Shown here: one piece after another, positions 1-8,918 of the stretch
Position numbering within the stretch: the stretch's first letter is position 1
Layout: every line of letters begins with the position of its first letter
Origin: Ignavibacteriota bacterium
GTDB taxonomy: Bacteria > Bacteroidota > Ignavibacteria > Ignavibacteriales > Melioribacteraceae
Assembly (NCBI GenBank): GCA_016716225.1
Contig: JADJWT010000001.1
Span: forward strand, 434,001-498,000
Direction: 5' to 3'
Length of the DNA stretch: 64,000 bases
Made by a program: the position numbers and the translations under genes
Notes under the pieces: generated by a model
What the model was told of the DNA's origin: nothing
Seen by the model: the letters and a program-made list of their open reading frames with translations, nothing else
The model's database searches: none

Positions 1-654
1 AAAAAGTCCACCGCCTTCTGTTCCAATCCACAAAACATTATTTTTATCAACATGCAATGCTCTAATTGCATTTGCATCATTTCCCTTTTCTGAATTTTTT
101 GCCAGTGAAATTTGGCTGAATTTATTTTTCCTAAAATTAATTTCCGTTAAACCTTTGCTGTTTGTGCCTAAAATTAAATTTCCTGATTTATATTGAACAA
201 TTGTGCGAATATTATTTTCAGAAATAGAATTTGAATTTTTTGGATCATTTAAATAATGAACAAAATTATTGGATTCATACGAATAACGATTTAGTCCTCC
301 GCTATTGGTTCCAATCCACAAATTAGAATCAGAATCTTCAAATATTGACCAAATAAAATTATCGGAAATTGAATTTAAATCGGAAGGATCATTTCTATAT
401 ACTATAAAACTGTAACCGTCATATCTATTTAAACCGTCTTCAGTTCCAAACCATAAAAATCCTTTGCTGTCTTGCAAAATTGCTTGAACGGTAATTTGAG
501 AAAGTCCATTTTCTATTGATAATCTATCAAACATCAAATCTTTATAAACATCATTTTTACTAAAATTATTTTGTGGAAGTTTTACACTTGGTGAAAAGAA
601 ACTGAGAATCAATAAAAAAGTCAAAAATTTTATTTTTCGCTGATTTAAAAGCAT
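1..654 (-). CDS. Two-component regulator propeller protein, N-terminal part (runs off the window)
   Basis: The reading frame on the minus strand starts at an ATG at 654 and is open to the window edge, giving 218 codons. It begins with a hydrophobic signal segment (LTFLLILSFFSP) and continues with repeated propeller-blade motifs: DSKGFLWFGTEDGLNRYDG, then DSNLWIGTNSGGLNRY, then NNVLWIGTEGGGLF. These WIGT/GLNRY blades are characteristic of the periplasmic Reg_prop sensor domain of hybrid or classic propeller histidine kinases. The kinase part is outside the window, so its type cannot be told. It is divergent from the RNase HIII gene with about 115 AT-rich bases between them. It belongs to the same broad family as the two complete sensors at 8915-11824 and 18948-21827, but its blade wording is different, so it is not a recent copy. 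Confidence 0.85.
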   Translation of the reverse strand, partial: MLLNQRKIKFLTFLLILSFFSPSVKLPQNNFSKNDVYKDLMFDRLSIENGLSQITVQAILQDSKGFLWFGTEDGLNRYDGYSFIVYRNDPSDLNSISDNFIWSIFEDSDSNLWIGTNSGGLNRYSYESNNFVHYLNDPKNSNSISENNIRTIVQYKSGNLILGTNSKGLTEINFRKNKFSQISLAKNSEKGNDANAIRALHVDKNNVLWIGTEGGGLF

Positions 655-769
655 TTTTAGTTATTTATTGCCTATAATGATTTATTAAAATAATAATAAA
701 TAATTATATTTATATCATACAAATTATTAGTAATCTTGCCAATAACTTTAATGTTTATTCAAATTTAAA

Positions 770-1687
770 ATGATTGAAAATAAAATTCAAACTTCCGCAT
801 ATAATAAAATTTCTGAGCTTTCCGATTTAGCAAAAAATGAAAATTATCAATCAAGTAAAATTGAATTGAAGCAATACAATTATGAAGTTGAAGTTGCTAA
901 GAATAAACAAAAAATAAAAATTCAAGTTTATTTTGGTAAAAAAGGACTGAAAACAATTCTACAAGGGAATAATACTTCTAAAGAATTTGCTGAACTGAAT
1001 AATTTAATAAATGGAAATTTTTCTCTGGATTTTCAAGATAATTCGGAAGAAAATTTTGATAAATATATTGGCACTGATGAAACCGGCAAAGGTGATTTTT
1101 TTGGACCCTTAATAATTGCGGGATTTTATGTTAATGAAGAAATTCAAAATTTCTTAATAAATTTGGGTGTAAAGGACAGTAAAGAATTAGCTGATACAAA
1201 AATTGATGAAATTGCTAAAATTATTAAATCCAAATTCCCCAAAAATTATTCAATCGTTATAATAAATCCAGAAAAGTATAATCAGCTTTATGATGAATTT
1301 AAAAACTTAAATAAAATTCTTAATTGGGCACATTCAAAAGTTATAGAAAATTTATATGAAACATTTCAACCGGAGACCGTAATTATTGATCAGTTTAGTA
1401 AAACTCCAATTAATATTTCCTTAAAAAATAATTTTGCAAAAGTAAATTTTGTGCAAATTCCAAAAGCGGAAAAATATGTTGGTGTTGCAGCGGCATCAAT
1501 TTTAGCAAGAAATGAATTGAATAAATGGTTTAATAAAAAAAATCATGAAGGAATTCCGGTTTTAAAAGGAGCTTCAACCGAAGTGGAAAATTCGGCAAAA
1601 ATAATTACAGTAAAGTTTGGTATTCAAATTTTGAATAAAATCTCAAAAGTTCATTTTAAAACAACAAAAAAAATTTTCGAGAATTAG
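770..1687 (+). CDS. rnhC: Ribonuclease HIII
   Basis: This enzyme cleaves the RNA strand of RNA-DNA hybrids in the cytoplasm. The 305-residue length fits RNase HIII rather than the shorter RNase HII. An N-terminal extension of about 95 residues (the TBP-like substrate-binding domain) precedes the catalytic domain, which opens with GTDETGKGDFFGPL; D103 and E104 are the metal-binding pair. Further conserved segments are GVKDSKEL, the central Asp in ETVIIDQF, and AAASILARNE. The start ATG at 770 is the first in frame and follows an AT-rich leader. RNase HIII occurs patchily in bacteria, usually replacing RNase HI. It is probably transcribed alone or with the phosphofructokinase gene 60 bases downstream. 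Confidence 0.93.
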   Translation: MIENKIQTSAYNKISELSDLAKNENYQSSKIELKQYNYEVEVAKNKQKIKIQVYFGKKGLKTILQGNNTSKEFAELNNLINGNFSLDFQDNSEENFDKYIGTDETGKGDFFGPLIIAGFYVNEEIQNFLINLGVKDSKELADTKIDEIAKIIKSKFPKNYSIVIINPEKYNQLYDEFKNLNKILNWAHSKVIENLYETFQPETVIIDQFSKTPINISLKNNFAKVNFVQIPKAEKYVGVAAASILARNELNKWFNKKNHEGIPVLKGASTEVENSAKIITVKFGIQILNKISKVHFKTTKKIFEN

Positions 1688-1747
1688 TTTACATTTTAGA
1701 AATTACTTAAAAAAAATTATATTTAAATTCATTTAATTAGGTAAATA

Positions 1748-2887
1748 ATGGCAAAGTCAAATCAAATTAAACGCATTGGAATTTTAACAGGTGGTGGTGA
1801 TTGTCCCGGATTAAATGCAGTTATTCGCGGAGTTGCAAAACCGGCTCATGATCATGGCTTAACAGTTCTTGGCATTCAAGATGGTTTTGAAGGATTGGTT
1901 GAAGGAAAAGCTATTGAGCTTTATAATAAAGATGTTTCTGGAATTTTGGCTCAAGGCGGAAGTATTTTGGGAAGTTCAAATAAGGGCGACCCGTTTCATT
2001 GGCCGGAAGATATCGGCGATGAAATTCAAATTTTAGACCGATCTAAAAAAGCTATGAAAAACTATGATGCATGGAATTTAGATGCGATAATTGCAATTGG
2101 CGGAGATGGCACAATGCACATCTCAAAAAAATTATCAGAAATGGGAATGAACATTGTTGGCGTTCCTAAAACTATTGATAATGATCTAGAGGCAACAGAT
2201 CAGACTTTTGGACATGATTCCGCAGTTTATGTTGTTTCTGAAGCTTTAGATAGATTACACACAACCGCATCAACTCATCATAGAGTTATGGTGATTGAAG
2301 TTATGGGACGATATGCCGGTTGGATTGCATTAAATGGCGGATTAGCTGGCGGTGCTGATATAATTTTACTTCCGGAATTTCCGTTCAGCTGGGAAGTTAT
2401 TTATGATAAAGTTGAACAAAGAAGTATGCAGGGAAAAAGATTTAGTATTGTTTGCGTTGCGGAAGGTGCCAAAGCACAGAATGAAGAAATGGTAATTAAA
2501 GCAAAAGATATTAAACGTACTGATCCAATTCAACTTGGTGGAATTGCCGAACATGTTTCAAAAATGATTGCTGAAAATACAAAAATTGAAACTCGATATA
2601 CGGTTTTAGGACATTTGCAAAGAGGTGGAAGTCCAACACCTTTTGATAGAATTCTTTCTACAAGATTTGGAACATATGCAATTAATTTAGCAATGAACAA
2701 AAAATTTGGGATGATGGTAGCTCTAAAAGGTTCTGATATAACAAGTGTAAAAATTGAAGATGCAATAAAACGACAAAAACTTGTTACTTCCGAAAATCAA
2801 AGTGTTCATGCGGCATTGCAAGTTGGCGCAAGTTTTGGCGTTGAAGAAATGGATCATAATGTAATCAGATGGCTTGGAGCTTACTAA
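1748..2887 (+). CDS. pfkA: 6-phosphofructokinase, probably ATP-dependent
   Basis: It phosphorylates fructose 6-phosphate to fructose 1,6-bisphosphate in glycolysis. Visible family motifs are GILTGGGDCPGLNAVIRG (residues 11-28), the nucleotide-site GGDGT (118-122), the catalytic PKTIDNDL (140-147), EVMGRYAGWIAL, and LGHLQRGGSPTPFDR near the C-terminus. At 379 residues it is longer than E. coli PfkA (320). It has Gly in GGDGT, which is the ATP-type residue, together with Lys in PKTIDND, which is typical of pyrophosphate enzymes and of the group III branch. In known group III enzymes Gly at the first site goes with ATP use, so ATP is the better guess; this is inference. The start ATG at 1748 has AGG about 9 bases upstream. 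Confidence 0.93.
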   Translation: MAKSNQIKRIGILTGGGDCPGLNAVIRGVAKPAHDHGLTVLGIQDGFEGLVEGKAIELYNKDVSGILAQGGSILGSSNKGDPFHWPEDIGDEIQILDRSKKAMKNYDAWNLDAIIAIGGDGTMHISKKLSEMGMNIVGVPKTIDNDLEATDQTFGHDSAVYVVSEALDRLHTTASTHHRVMVIEVMGRYAGWIALNGGLAGGADIILLPEFPFSWEVIYDKVEQRSMQGKRFSIVCVAEGAKAQNEEMVIKAKDIKRTDPIQLGGIAEHVSKMIAENTKIETRYTVLGHLQRGGSPTPFDRILSTRFGTYAINLAMNKKFGMMVALKGSDITSVKIEDAIKRQKLVTSENQSVHAALQVGASFGVEEMDHNVIRWLGAY

Positions 2888-3018
2888 TACAAAATTAGCT
2901 CTAAGAAGGAACAAAATTAGTATAACAATTTTTTTGAAATATCTTTAATTTGTTATAGTAGAATATAAAAATTTTGCTTTTTGAATAAAAAGTATTATTT
3001 TTGGCAACTATTTTTATT

Positions 3019-3092
3019 GGGGTCGTAGTTCAGTTGGTTAGAACGCCTGCCTGTCACGCAGGAGGTCGCGAGTTCGAGTCTCGTCGGCCCCG
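3019..3092 (+). tRNA. tRNA-Asp (anticodon GTC)
   Basis: A complete cloverleaf of 74 bases. The 7-bp acceptor stem GGGGTCG pairs with CGGCCCC (one G-T pair) and the discriminator base is G3092. The anticodon arm CCTGC-CTGTCAC-GCAGG carries GTC, which reads GAC/GAT. The T arm contains GTTCGAGTC. CCA is not encoded and must be added enzymatically. A strong hairpin follows within 6 bases. Confidence 0.98.
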
Positions 3093-3097
3093 CATCT

Positions 3098-3138
3098 AAA
3101 GCCTTGTAATTTAATAATTTACGAGGCTTTCTTGTTTT
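3098..3138 (+). terminator. Hairpin terminator after tRNA-Asp
   Basis: AAAGCCTTGTAA (3098-3109) pairs with TTACGAGGCTTT (3119-3130), with one G-T wobble, around an AT loop. CTTGTTTT follows. It directly follows the tRNA and lies between it and the convergent fibre-protein gene ending at 3173, so it may act in both directions. Confidence 0.8.
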
Positions 3139-3172
3139 AAACAATATTAATAATAAAGTTTATTTTTAAATT

Positions 3173-4720
3173 TTATCTTGTTTTTTCTAAATCTTCTATT
3201 CTTTTAATTAAATTTTGAATGACTTCTTCTTGTTCCTGCACTGCTTTAACTAAAGGAACTATAAATTCGGTATAACGTAATCTGTACATACTTTTTTCAT
3301 TTTCAGGTATTTCAACACCACTGAAATCAATACCAAGTTTATTAACCAACACTTCTACTTCCTGAGCAATAAATCCTGTTTGGCGCATTTCAGATTTTTT
3401 ATTTCTTGCCTCAATTATTTTTATTTCTGCTTTTGTACTTTTTGAGCTGACAATTCCATAAGTTTCATTTTCCTTTGTTTTTACAATATTATTATTTTCA
3501 CCAAGTTTTTCAGCAATTAAGTTATAATCCATTGTGTAACTTACCGGTCTAAGCCCCATAATAAAATCTAAACCTGAAATATTTTCTTTAATATTTTTCT
3601 TAAATCTCCCATCAGATAAAAGTGACATCGCTACTTGTCCTTGAATACTTGTAATTGCAGTATTACCAATTACAATATTATTACTTGAAGTTGGAATTGC
3701 AGAATAACCTATTGCGGTAGTATTATTTAAATCTGGAGTGATATGACTTGGACCTGAACTATATCCTATTGCAGTATTAAAATTTCCATTTACATTAGAA
3801 TTTAATGCAGCATTTCCAATTGCAGTATTTCCCTCACCTTCTATGTTTGATTCCAAAGAATTATATCCATTTGCTGTATTTCCTGATCCAGAAGTATTAT
3901 CAATCATTGCTCTAAAACCAGTTGCTGTGTTACCATTTGCAATATTTGAGAATAGCGCGTTAAAACCAATTGCAACATTATTACTTGTTGTCAAATTGTA
4001 GAAAAGTGCATTTATTCCAATTGAGATATTACTATTTCCACTTATGTTATTTGCCAGTGAACTTGTGCCAAGTGCAATGTTAAGATCACCTGTTGAATTA
4101 TGAAACATTGCGCTGTGACCACATGCAATATTATTATGACCATCAATATTATTTGCAAGAACAATATTGCCAAGTGCTAAATTGTATGCACCTGTTGTAT
4201 TTTTTTCCAATGTTTTATACCCTACAGCAGTATTCATGTATCCTGATGTATTTAGTTTCATGGAATGTTTTCCAATAGCAGTGTTTTGATTAGCGGTTCC
4301 ATCATCATTGATTCCGGATTCAAAACCTAAAAAAATACTTGTTGCATCAGTTTTAGCATCACTTAACTGATCAAGTGAATCAATTTTTGAATTGCTTCCA
4401 GTCCTGCTCAAATTTGTATTACCATAAAAAAGGCTGTCACCATTCCTATAAAGTTTATTGGAGGTTAGAGCTGGAACTCCATCTTTAAATTGTATTGATG
4501 CTGAAGTTCCTTCATCTGTAATTCTCATTAGTTGGTTATTATCACCATCTTTAAAAACCACATCTCCTTCCACATCTTGTGTTTCTATAGGTTTTTCAAC
4601 TTTAGATGTTTCTGGAGTTTTTTCATTATTCTTTTTTATCTCTTGAGCAAGTAAATGTGAAAAGGTAAAAGTGAAAAGGCAAAAGAAAATTAAAAAGGTA
4701 TTCAATTTTTTTGATTTCAT
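3173..4720 (-). CDS. Secreted fibre protein with YadA-head-like repeats and S74 chaperone domain (515 aa)
   Basis: The N-terminus is a signal peptide (LNTFLIFFCLFTFTFSH, cleaved near LLAQE). After a conserved leader (LRITDEGTS-type, then SLDQLSDAKTDATSIFLG) come about a dozen 14-15-residue units of the form NTAxGxxAL-xxNxxG, the left-handed beta-roll motif of YadA/Hia heads. From residue 369 there is a peptidase S74 (endosialidase-type chaperone) domain: SDGRFKKNI has the Ser and the Lys five residues later that form the self-cleavage dyad, followed by GFIAQEVE. A C-terminal coiled coil (AVQEQEEVIQNLIKRIEDLE) ends the protein. There is no YadA beta-barrel anchor and no T9SS tail. The start is supported by GAGGGAAAT before the ATG. 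It is a paralogue of the next two fibre genes; trimeric assembly is inferred from the family. Confidence 0.85.
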   Translation of the reverse strand: MKSKKLNTFLIFFCLFTFTFSHLLAQEIKKNNEKTPETSKVEKPIETQDVEGDVVFKDGDNNQLMRITDEGTSASIQFKDGVPALTSNKLYRNGDSLFYGNTNLSRTGSNSKIDSLDQLSDAKTDATSIFLGFESGINDDGTANQNTAIGKHSMKLNTSGYMNTAVGYKTLEKNTTGAYNLALGNIVLANNIDGHNNIACGHSAMFHNSTGDLNIALGTSSLANNISGNSNISIGINALFYNLTTSNNVAIGFNALFSNIANGNTATGFRAMIDNTSGSGNTANGYNSLESNIEGEGNTAIGNAALNSNVNGNFNTAIGYSSGPSHITPDLNNTTAIGYSAIPTSSNNIVIGNTAITSIQGQVAMSLLSDGRFKKNIKENISGLDFIMGLRPVSYTMDYNLIAEKLGENNNIVKTKENETYGIVSSKSTKAEIKIIEARNKKSEMRQTGFIAQEVEVLVNKLGIDFSGVEIPENEKSMYRLRYTEFIVPLVKAVQEQEEVIQNLIKRIEDLEKTR

Positions 4721-4805
4721 ATTTCCCTCAACGATTATTTTGTCTAAATTCCGATTACAAGTCTTTTTATGGTTGTAAAATAATTTTCAAAAGCTGTTTT
4801 GTCTA

Positions 4806-4821
4806 CTACTGATTCTGGTAG
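4806..4821. promoter_or_regulatory. Candidate operator CTAC-N8-GTAG before the 515-aa fibre gene
   Basis: The dyad CTACTGATTCTGGTAG lies 86 to 101 bases upstream of the start codon at 4720. The same layout occurs before the other three secreted-protein genes of this cluster. A LuxR-type regulator is the expected kind of binder, by inference. Confidence 0.5.
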
Positions 4822-4862
4822 TATTTACATAAGCTTTATTTAAATATAATTGAACTGTTATG

Positions 4863-4910
4863 TATTAAAACGCCTTGCTCAACTAATTTTTTAATTAGCT
4901 ATGCAAGGCG
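4863..4910 (-). terminator. Terminator of the 967-aa fibre gene
   Basis: CGCCTTGC (4871-4878) pairs with GCAAGGCG (4903-4910), enclosing a second paired segment AACTAATT/AATTAGCT around TTTT. Read on the minus strand the hairpin is followed by TTTTAAT. It lies 30 bases after the stop of the gene ending at 4940 and before the promoter region of the 515-aa gene, which separates the two transcripts. Confidence 0.75.
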
Positions 4911-4939
4911 GACATTGAGGATTAAAGAACATTTAATTT

Positions 4940-7843
4940 TTATTTAACTGTCATCTTAATTTCGTTTTTATTTGCAATTACTTGATTAAGTGCATTTTTT
5001 ATTTGTTCAATATCAGATTTGTACTCAGAGTTTAGTTTTGCCAATTCTTGATTTTGTTTTTCCAATTCCATAATCCTAACTTCTTGCTCTTTAGTCCTTT
5101 TCTCTAATGCTTGTATTGCAATAAAGTTAATTCCATCAAAATCTGTTGCTGAAATTGTTGTATCGGTTCCAATTGTCCCAATTCCGTCATTACCAAAAGC
5201 AGAATAAAAATCTTGTGCCATTGGTCCATAGTGTCTGTGAGTTTTGGAATCTTGAGTTTTATAATTCCATGAAGTGAGTTTAAATTTGGAGATTTTTCCC
5301 AAGAATTCCTCTCCATTGACTGACTTAAAGTTTTCCTTTTTAGTAGAATCCGAAATTGAACTCCACCCGTTATCACCTGCGTTCATTAAAGCACCGCTAG
5401 TGAGTGCCGAGTTTGTGTAGAAGCGATAACCATTTGCAAATCTTGCAGCCAATCTATTGTCTGTATTTGCATCTTGAACAGTGCTGGCTGAATTATCTCC
5501 CAAAAATATTGTTCCATTTCCGGCTGCATTAACGTTTGAACCAATTGCAAAAGAATTAGTTCCGTTTGCACTTGCAGTAGAACCCAATACAGCTTTGCCA
5601 TTAACTCTAAAATTACCGTTAATTTTTACATTTTCACTTCCATCTGTAAAATCACCGTAAATTAAAGGATCAGATGTTCCCGAATTATCAATAACTAATT
5701 TATTATCTGTAAGCTCATTTTTACCGGCTTGATAACCAATAAAAATAGAACCATTTTGATAATAATTTGAAATTCCATGATAACCTGCTTCATGACCAAT
5801 AAAAATATTTTTAGAGCCATTTATGTAATTTCCTGAACTATTACCAATACCAAGATTAAAATTTCCAGTCCCATTTCCAAGTGAACCACTACCAATTGCA
5901 ATATTCTGATTACCCGAGAAAACTTGACCTGCTTGATATCCAAAAGCTGAATTACTGTCACCATTCATAGTAACAAATGTCCCGCTTCCGAAAGCTGAGT
6001 TGTAACTGCCGGTTATGGAAAGTAATGAAGAAGCACCAAAGGCGGAATTATAACTTCCACCATTAGTTTCTAAAGCTTTTGATCCAACAGCAGTATTTTG
6101 TTCACCATTTGATTGGTTAAGTGCGTTGTAACCAACAGCTGTATTATTTGCTATAAAAGAGCCGCTATTTAATGTTTGATGACCAATAGCAGTGTTAAAA
6201 TTGCCTAATGTTAATGAAGTTAAAGCCTCATAACCATTTGCTGTATTCCCAACGCCTGTTGTGTTTAATTTAAGGGCATTATAACCGGTTGCAGTATTTC
6301 CAGTTCCTGTAGTATTTGCATACATTGCATTATGACCTATTGCAGTAGTTCCGTTAACAACATTGTTTCTTGCAGCTTCAAAACCTACTGCAGTATTTTG
6401 GTTCCCCGAATTAGAATAAAGTGAAGAACTACCAATAGAAACATTAGAATGTCCAGCAGTATTTGAAGATAAGGAAGAATTTCCAATAGATATATTATCA
6501 TGTCCGCTGATATTGGAATATATACTCCCAACACCTATTCCTATGTTATTATTTCCGGTTTGATTTGTTTTTAATGAATTGTAACCCAATGCTGTATTAT
6601 ATGCCCCAGAAGAATTTACATTCAATGCTGCTATACCAATTGCAGTATTTTGATTATTACTTCCATCATCTAAATTACCGGTGCCATATCCAAGAAAAAC
6701 ACTTGTTCCATCAGTCTTTGCATCAGTTAAATCATTTATAGCGGATACTATAACAGATGTTCCATCGGAAGTAATATTTCCGGTAACATGAAAATCACCG
6801 TTTATTTTAACTAATTCACTTCCGTCTGTAAAATCTCCCCAAATTAATGGAAAAGATGAACTATCATTATTTATATAAAGTTTATTATTCCCTGTTTCAA
6901 AATATCCCGCTTTATAACCTAAAAATATATTCCCAGATTTATTATGAAATGCTGTTCCACTTCCTGCTTCATTTCCAACAATTGTATTTTTTGAACCAGT
7001 CTGATTATAAAAATTTGAATAATAACCTATTCCAACATTTTTGTTTCCAGTAGTATTATGATGTAGTGATGCAGAGCCAGTTGCAGTATTAAAATTTCCA
7101 TTATTTGAACCAAGAGAAGAATTTCCAATACCCGTATTATCATTACCAGCAGTATTATCATTAAGCGCACCAGCACCATAAGCACTATTAGAATTACCAG
7201 TAATATTATCCGCCAAGGAATTTGCTCCAGTGGCAGTATTTAAATAACCTGTTGTATTAAAAGTTAAAGCTCGTTTACCAATTGCTGAATTTTGCCAGCC
7301 AGTCGAATTTGAATTAAGTGAAAGAATACCTATCGCAACATTTTCGATTCCTGTTGTATTTGAAAAAAGAGAATGATATCCTAAAGCAGTATTAAAGTTT
7401 GAAGTAAAACCAATTGAGACCCCGCCATCATCAGAAATACCTGATCCCTTACCCAGAAAAATACTAAAGGCATCAGTTTTGGCATCAGAAAGCTGATCGA
7501 GTGAATCTATAGTTCCACCGCCACCATTTAAATTAGCGTTACCAAAATACAGATTTGTTCCGCTTCTATATAACTTGTTGGTGGTATTTGATGGTACGCC
7601 GTCAGTAAATTGAATTGCTCCAGAAGTTCCTTCATCTGTAATTCTTAACAATTGGTTTGTTCCATCTGAAAAAATTACATCACCTTCAACAGCTTGCGTT
7701 TCTATAGGTTTTTCAATTTTTGATACGGCTGAATTTTTCTTTTCATCAGCTACTTTTTTTGATTCTTGAGCGTGGATTTGTGAAAAAGCAAAAGTAAAAA
7801 GGCAAAAGAAAATTAAAAAAGTATTCAATTTATTTGATTTCAT
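4940..7843 (-). CDS. Secreted fibre protein with two YadA-head-like repeat arrays and S74 domain (967 aa)
   Basis: The signal peptide (LNTFLIFFCLFTFAFSQ) and leader are nearly the same as in the 515-aa protein. Two repeat arrays of NTAxGxxAL type (about residues 120-300 and 385-690) are each followed by a cassette that reads IFLGYKAGY, NKLYINN, PLIWGDFTDGSE, VKINGxFxVxG. The second array is introduced by a copy of the leader motif LTDAKTDGTSVFLG. The C-terminus has an S74-type domain with SDSTKKENF (S831, Lys five residues later); it lacks the Arg seen in the other two proteins and reads YGPMAQDF where they have GFIAQE. A long coiled coil (residues 910-960) closes the protein. There is no membrane anchor. 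The start has GAGGGAAAT before the ATG. It was probably extended by internal duplication of the array-plus-cassette unit. Confidence 0.85.
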   Translation of the reverse strand: MKSNKLNTFLIFFCLFTFAFSQIHAQESKKVADEKKNSAVSKIEKPIETQAVEGDVIFSDGTNQLLRITDEGTSGAIQFTDGVPSNTTNKLYRSGTNLYFGNANLNGGGGTIDSLDQLSDAKTDAFSIFLGKGSGISDDGGVSIGFTSNFNTALGYHSLFSNTTGIENVAIGILSLNSNSTGWQNSAIGKRALTFNTTGYLNTATGANSLADNITGNSNSAYGAGALNDNTAGNDNTGIGNSSLGSNNGNFNTATGSASLHHNTTGNKNVGIGYYSNFYNQTGSKNTIVGNEAGSGTAFHNKSGNIFLGYKAGYFETGNNKLYINNDSSSFPLIWGDFTDGSELVKINGDFHVTGNITSDGTSVIVSAINDLTDAKTDGTSVFLGYGTGNLDDGSNNQNTAIGIAALNVNSSGAYNTALGYNSLKTNQTGNNNIGIGVGSIYSNISGHDNISIGNSSLSSNTAGHSNVSIGSSSLYSNSGNQNTAVGFEAARNNVVNGTTAIGHNAMYANTTGTGNTATGYNALKLNTTGVGNTANGYEALTSLTLGNFNTAIGHQTLNSGSFIANNTAVGYNALNQSNGEQNTAVGSKALETNGGSYNSAFGASSLLSITGSYNSAFGSGTFVTMNGDSNSAFGYQAGQVFSGNQNIAIGSGSLGNGTGNFNLGIGNSSGNYINGSKNIFIGHEAGYHGISNYYQNGSIFIGYQAGKNELTDNKLVIDNSGTSDPLIYGDFTDGSENVKINGNFRVNGKAVLGSTASANGTNSFAIGSNVNAAGNGTIFLGDNSASTVQDANTDNRLAARFANGYRFYTNSALTSGALMNAGDNGWSSISDSTKKENFKSVNGEEFLGKISKFKLTSWNYKTQDSKTHRHYGPMAQDFYSAFGNDGIGTIGTDTTISATDFDGINFIAIQALEKRTKEQEVRIMELEKQNQELAKLNSEYKSDIEQIKNALNQVIANKNEIKMTVK

Positions 7844-7929
7844 ATTTCCCTCAATGATTATTTTGTCTAAATTCTGATTACTTGTCTTTTTATGGTATGT
7901 AAAATAATTTTAGAAAGCTGATTTGTCTA

Positions 7930-7945
7930 CTACCGATAGCAGTAG
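7930..7945. promoter_or_regulatory. Candidate operator CTAC-N8-GTAG, proximal copy, before the 967-aa fibre gene
   Basis: CTACCGATAGCAGTAG is 87 to 102 bases upstream of the start codon at 7843, matching the position of the site before the 515-aa gene within one base. The surrounding 110 bases are also alike in both upstream regions. Confidence 0.5.
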
Positions 7946-7981
7946 AAATGTTTCGATATTCGATTGAAAAGAATGTTTTTA

Positions 7982-7997
7982 CTACCGAAATCGGTAG
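7982..7997. promoter_or_regulatory. Candidate operator CTAC-N8-GTAG, distal copy, before the 967-aa fibre gene
   Basis: CTACCGAAATCGGTAG is a perfect palindrome with 7-base arms, the best match in the window to the proposed consensus. It begins 52 bases from the proximal copy, about five helical turns, so two dimers could bind on the same face of the DNA. Confidence 0.55.
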
Positions 7998-8058
7998 GAG
8001 AAAGTGAGATAATTAGATTCTTCAATCTGTTCAGAATGGCTAGTAATTAGCTTTTGTA

Positions 8059-8231
8059 ATTGCGAGGAATGTAATGACGAAGCAATCTTTTTCATCTTGT
8101 CATTCCCGAATGTTTTTATCGGATATCTATTAAGACTTCTGGATTCCGGATCAAACCCGGAATGACAGCTCTTTTGTTTGTAATACTGAACTTGTTTCAG
8201 CATAGAGATTCTGAAATGAATTCAGAATGAC
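8059..8231. repeat. Cluster of three dispersed palindromic repeats
   Basis: Three unlike elements lie side by side in this gap. The first, 8059-8087, begins ATTGCGAGGAATG and ends GACGAAGCAAT. The second, 8099-8166, begins GTCATTCCCG and ends CCGGAATGAC with GGATTCCGG inside. The third, 8185-8231, begins CTGAACTTGTTTCAG and ends TTCAGAATGAC. The second is the same family as copies at 14822, 18130, 48547 and 51876. Reading frames across this cluster are not genes. Confidence 0.75.
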
Positions 8232-8279
8232 AAATCCTTAATTATACTGAATGCTGTTTACTGAATTCTGATTACTGCT

Positions 8280-8918
8280 TTAAATCAGTCCTCTTTTAAT
8301 TGCTGTGGCTACGGCTTCTGATTGAGAGCAGACATGGAGTTTTTTATAAATATTTTTAATATGATATCTGACTGTTTCAATTGAGATAAATAGATTTGAT
8401 GCAATTCTTTTATATCCAAAACCTTGTGAAATACTATTTAGTATTTCATATTCTCTATCGGTAAGGTTTATTGTTTCTTCAACTTCTTTTTGCGGTGCAA
8501 TATTTCTTAACAATTTAATTACTTTTCCTGCAATTTCGGAATTCATAGGTGATCCGCCTTCTGAAGCTTCTTTAATTGCTTTAATTAATTCTGATGGAGG
8601 TGTTTTTTTTGGCAAATAACCGGATGCGCCTGCCATTATTGCTTCAAATATATTTTCGTTTTCTTCGTGAACGGTAAGCACAATAATTGTTTGATTCGGA
8701 AGATTTTTTTTTACTTCTCGCATTCCTTCAATACCAGACATTCCAGGTAAACCAATATCAGTTATTAGAACATCAGGTGCAAGTTTTTCTATTTCAGCTA
8801 ACATTGATTCACAATCTTCGAATGCAGCTAAACATTTAAAACCTTCAGTTCCATTTATAATGGCAGCAATTCCATTTCTTACAAATTCAACGTCTTCTAC
8901 AATTACAGTTGTTATCAT
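8280..8918 (-). CDS. LuxR/NarL-family response regulator
   Basis: A 212-residue DNA-binding regulator with a receiver domain (residues 1-125) and a LuxR-type HTH (about 147-212). The acidic pair E8-D9, phospho-acceptor D54 in LITDIGLPG, switch Thr in IVLTVHE and the conserved Lys in GYLPKKTPP are all present, so it should be phosphorylated. The HTH carries NLTDREYEIL and ISIETVRYHIKNIYKKL. Its ATG overlaps the stop of the upstream sensor kinase by 4 bases, so the two form one translation-coupled pair. It is a paralogue of the regulator at 18255-18893 (same length, roughly half or more of the residues identical, recognition helix almost unchanged). The neighbouring fibre genes are its likely targets, by inference. 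Confidence 0.93.
   Translation of the reverse strand: MITTVIVEDVEFVRNGIAAIINGTEGFKCLAAFEDCESMLAEIEKLAPDVLITDIGLPGMSGIEGMREVKKNLPNQTIIVLTVHEENENIFEAIMAGASGYLPKKTPPSELIKAIKEASEGGSPMNSEIAGKVIKLLRNIAPQKEVEETINLTDREYEILNSISQGFGYKRIASNLFISIETVRYHIKNIYKKLHVCSQSEAVATAIKRGLI

Noticed and set aside
3600..7400. Regularly spaced short repeats that could suggest a CRISPR array
   Set aside because: The period of about 42-45 bases matches 14-15-residue beta-roll units in an open reading frame; units vary as codons do and there are no unique spacers or cas genes.
7982..8203. A 73-codon minus-strand frame reading CHSGFDPESRSL and similar
   Set aside because: It is the translation of dispersed palindromic repeats (GGATTCCGG, GGAATGAC) plus an operator; frames of this wording are a well-known false gene in repeat-rich genomes.
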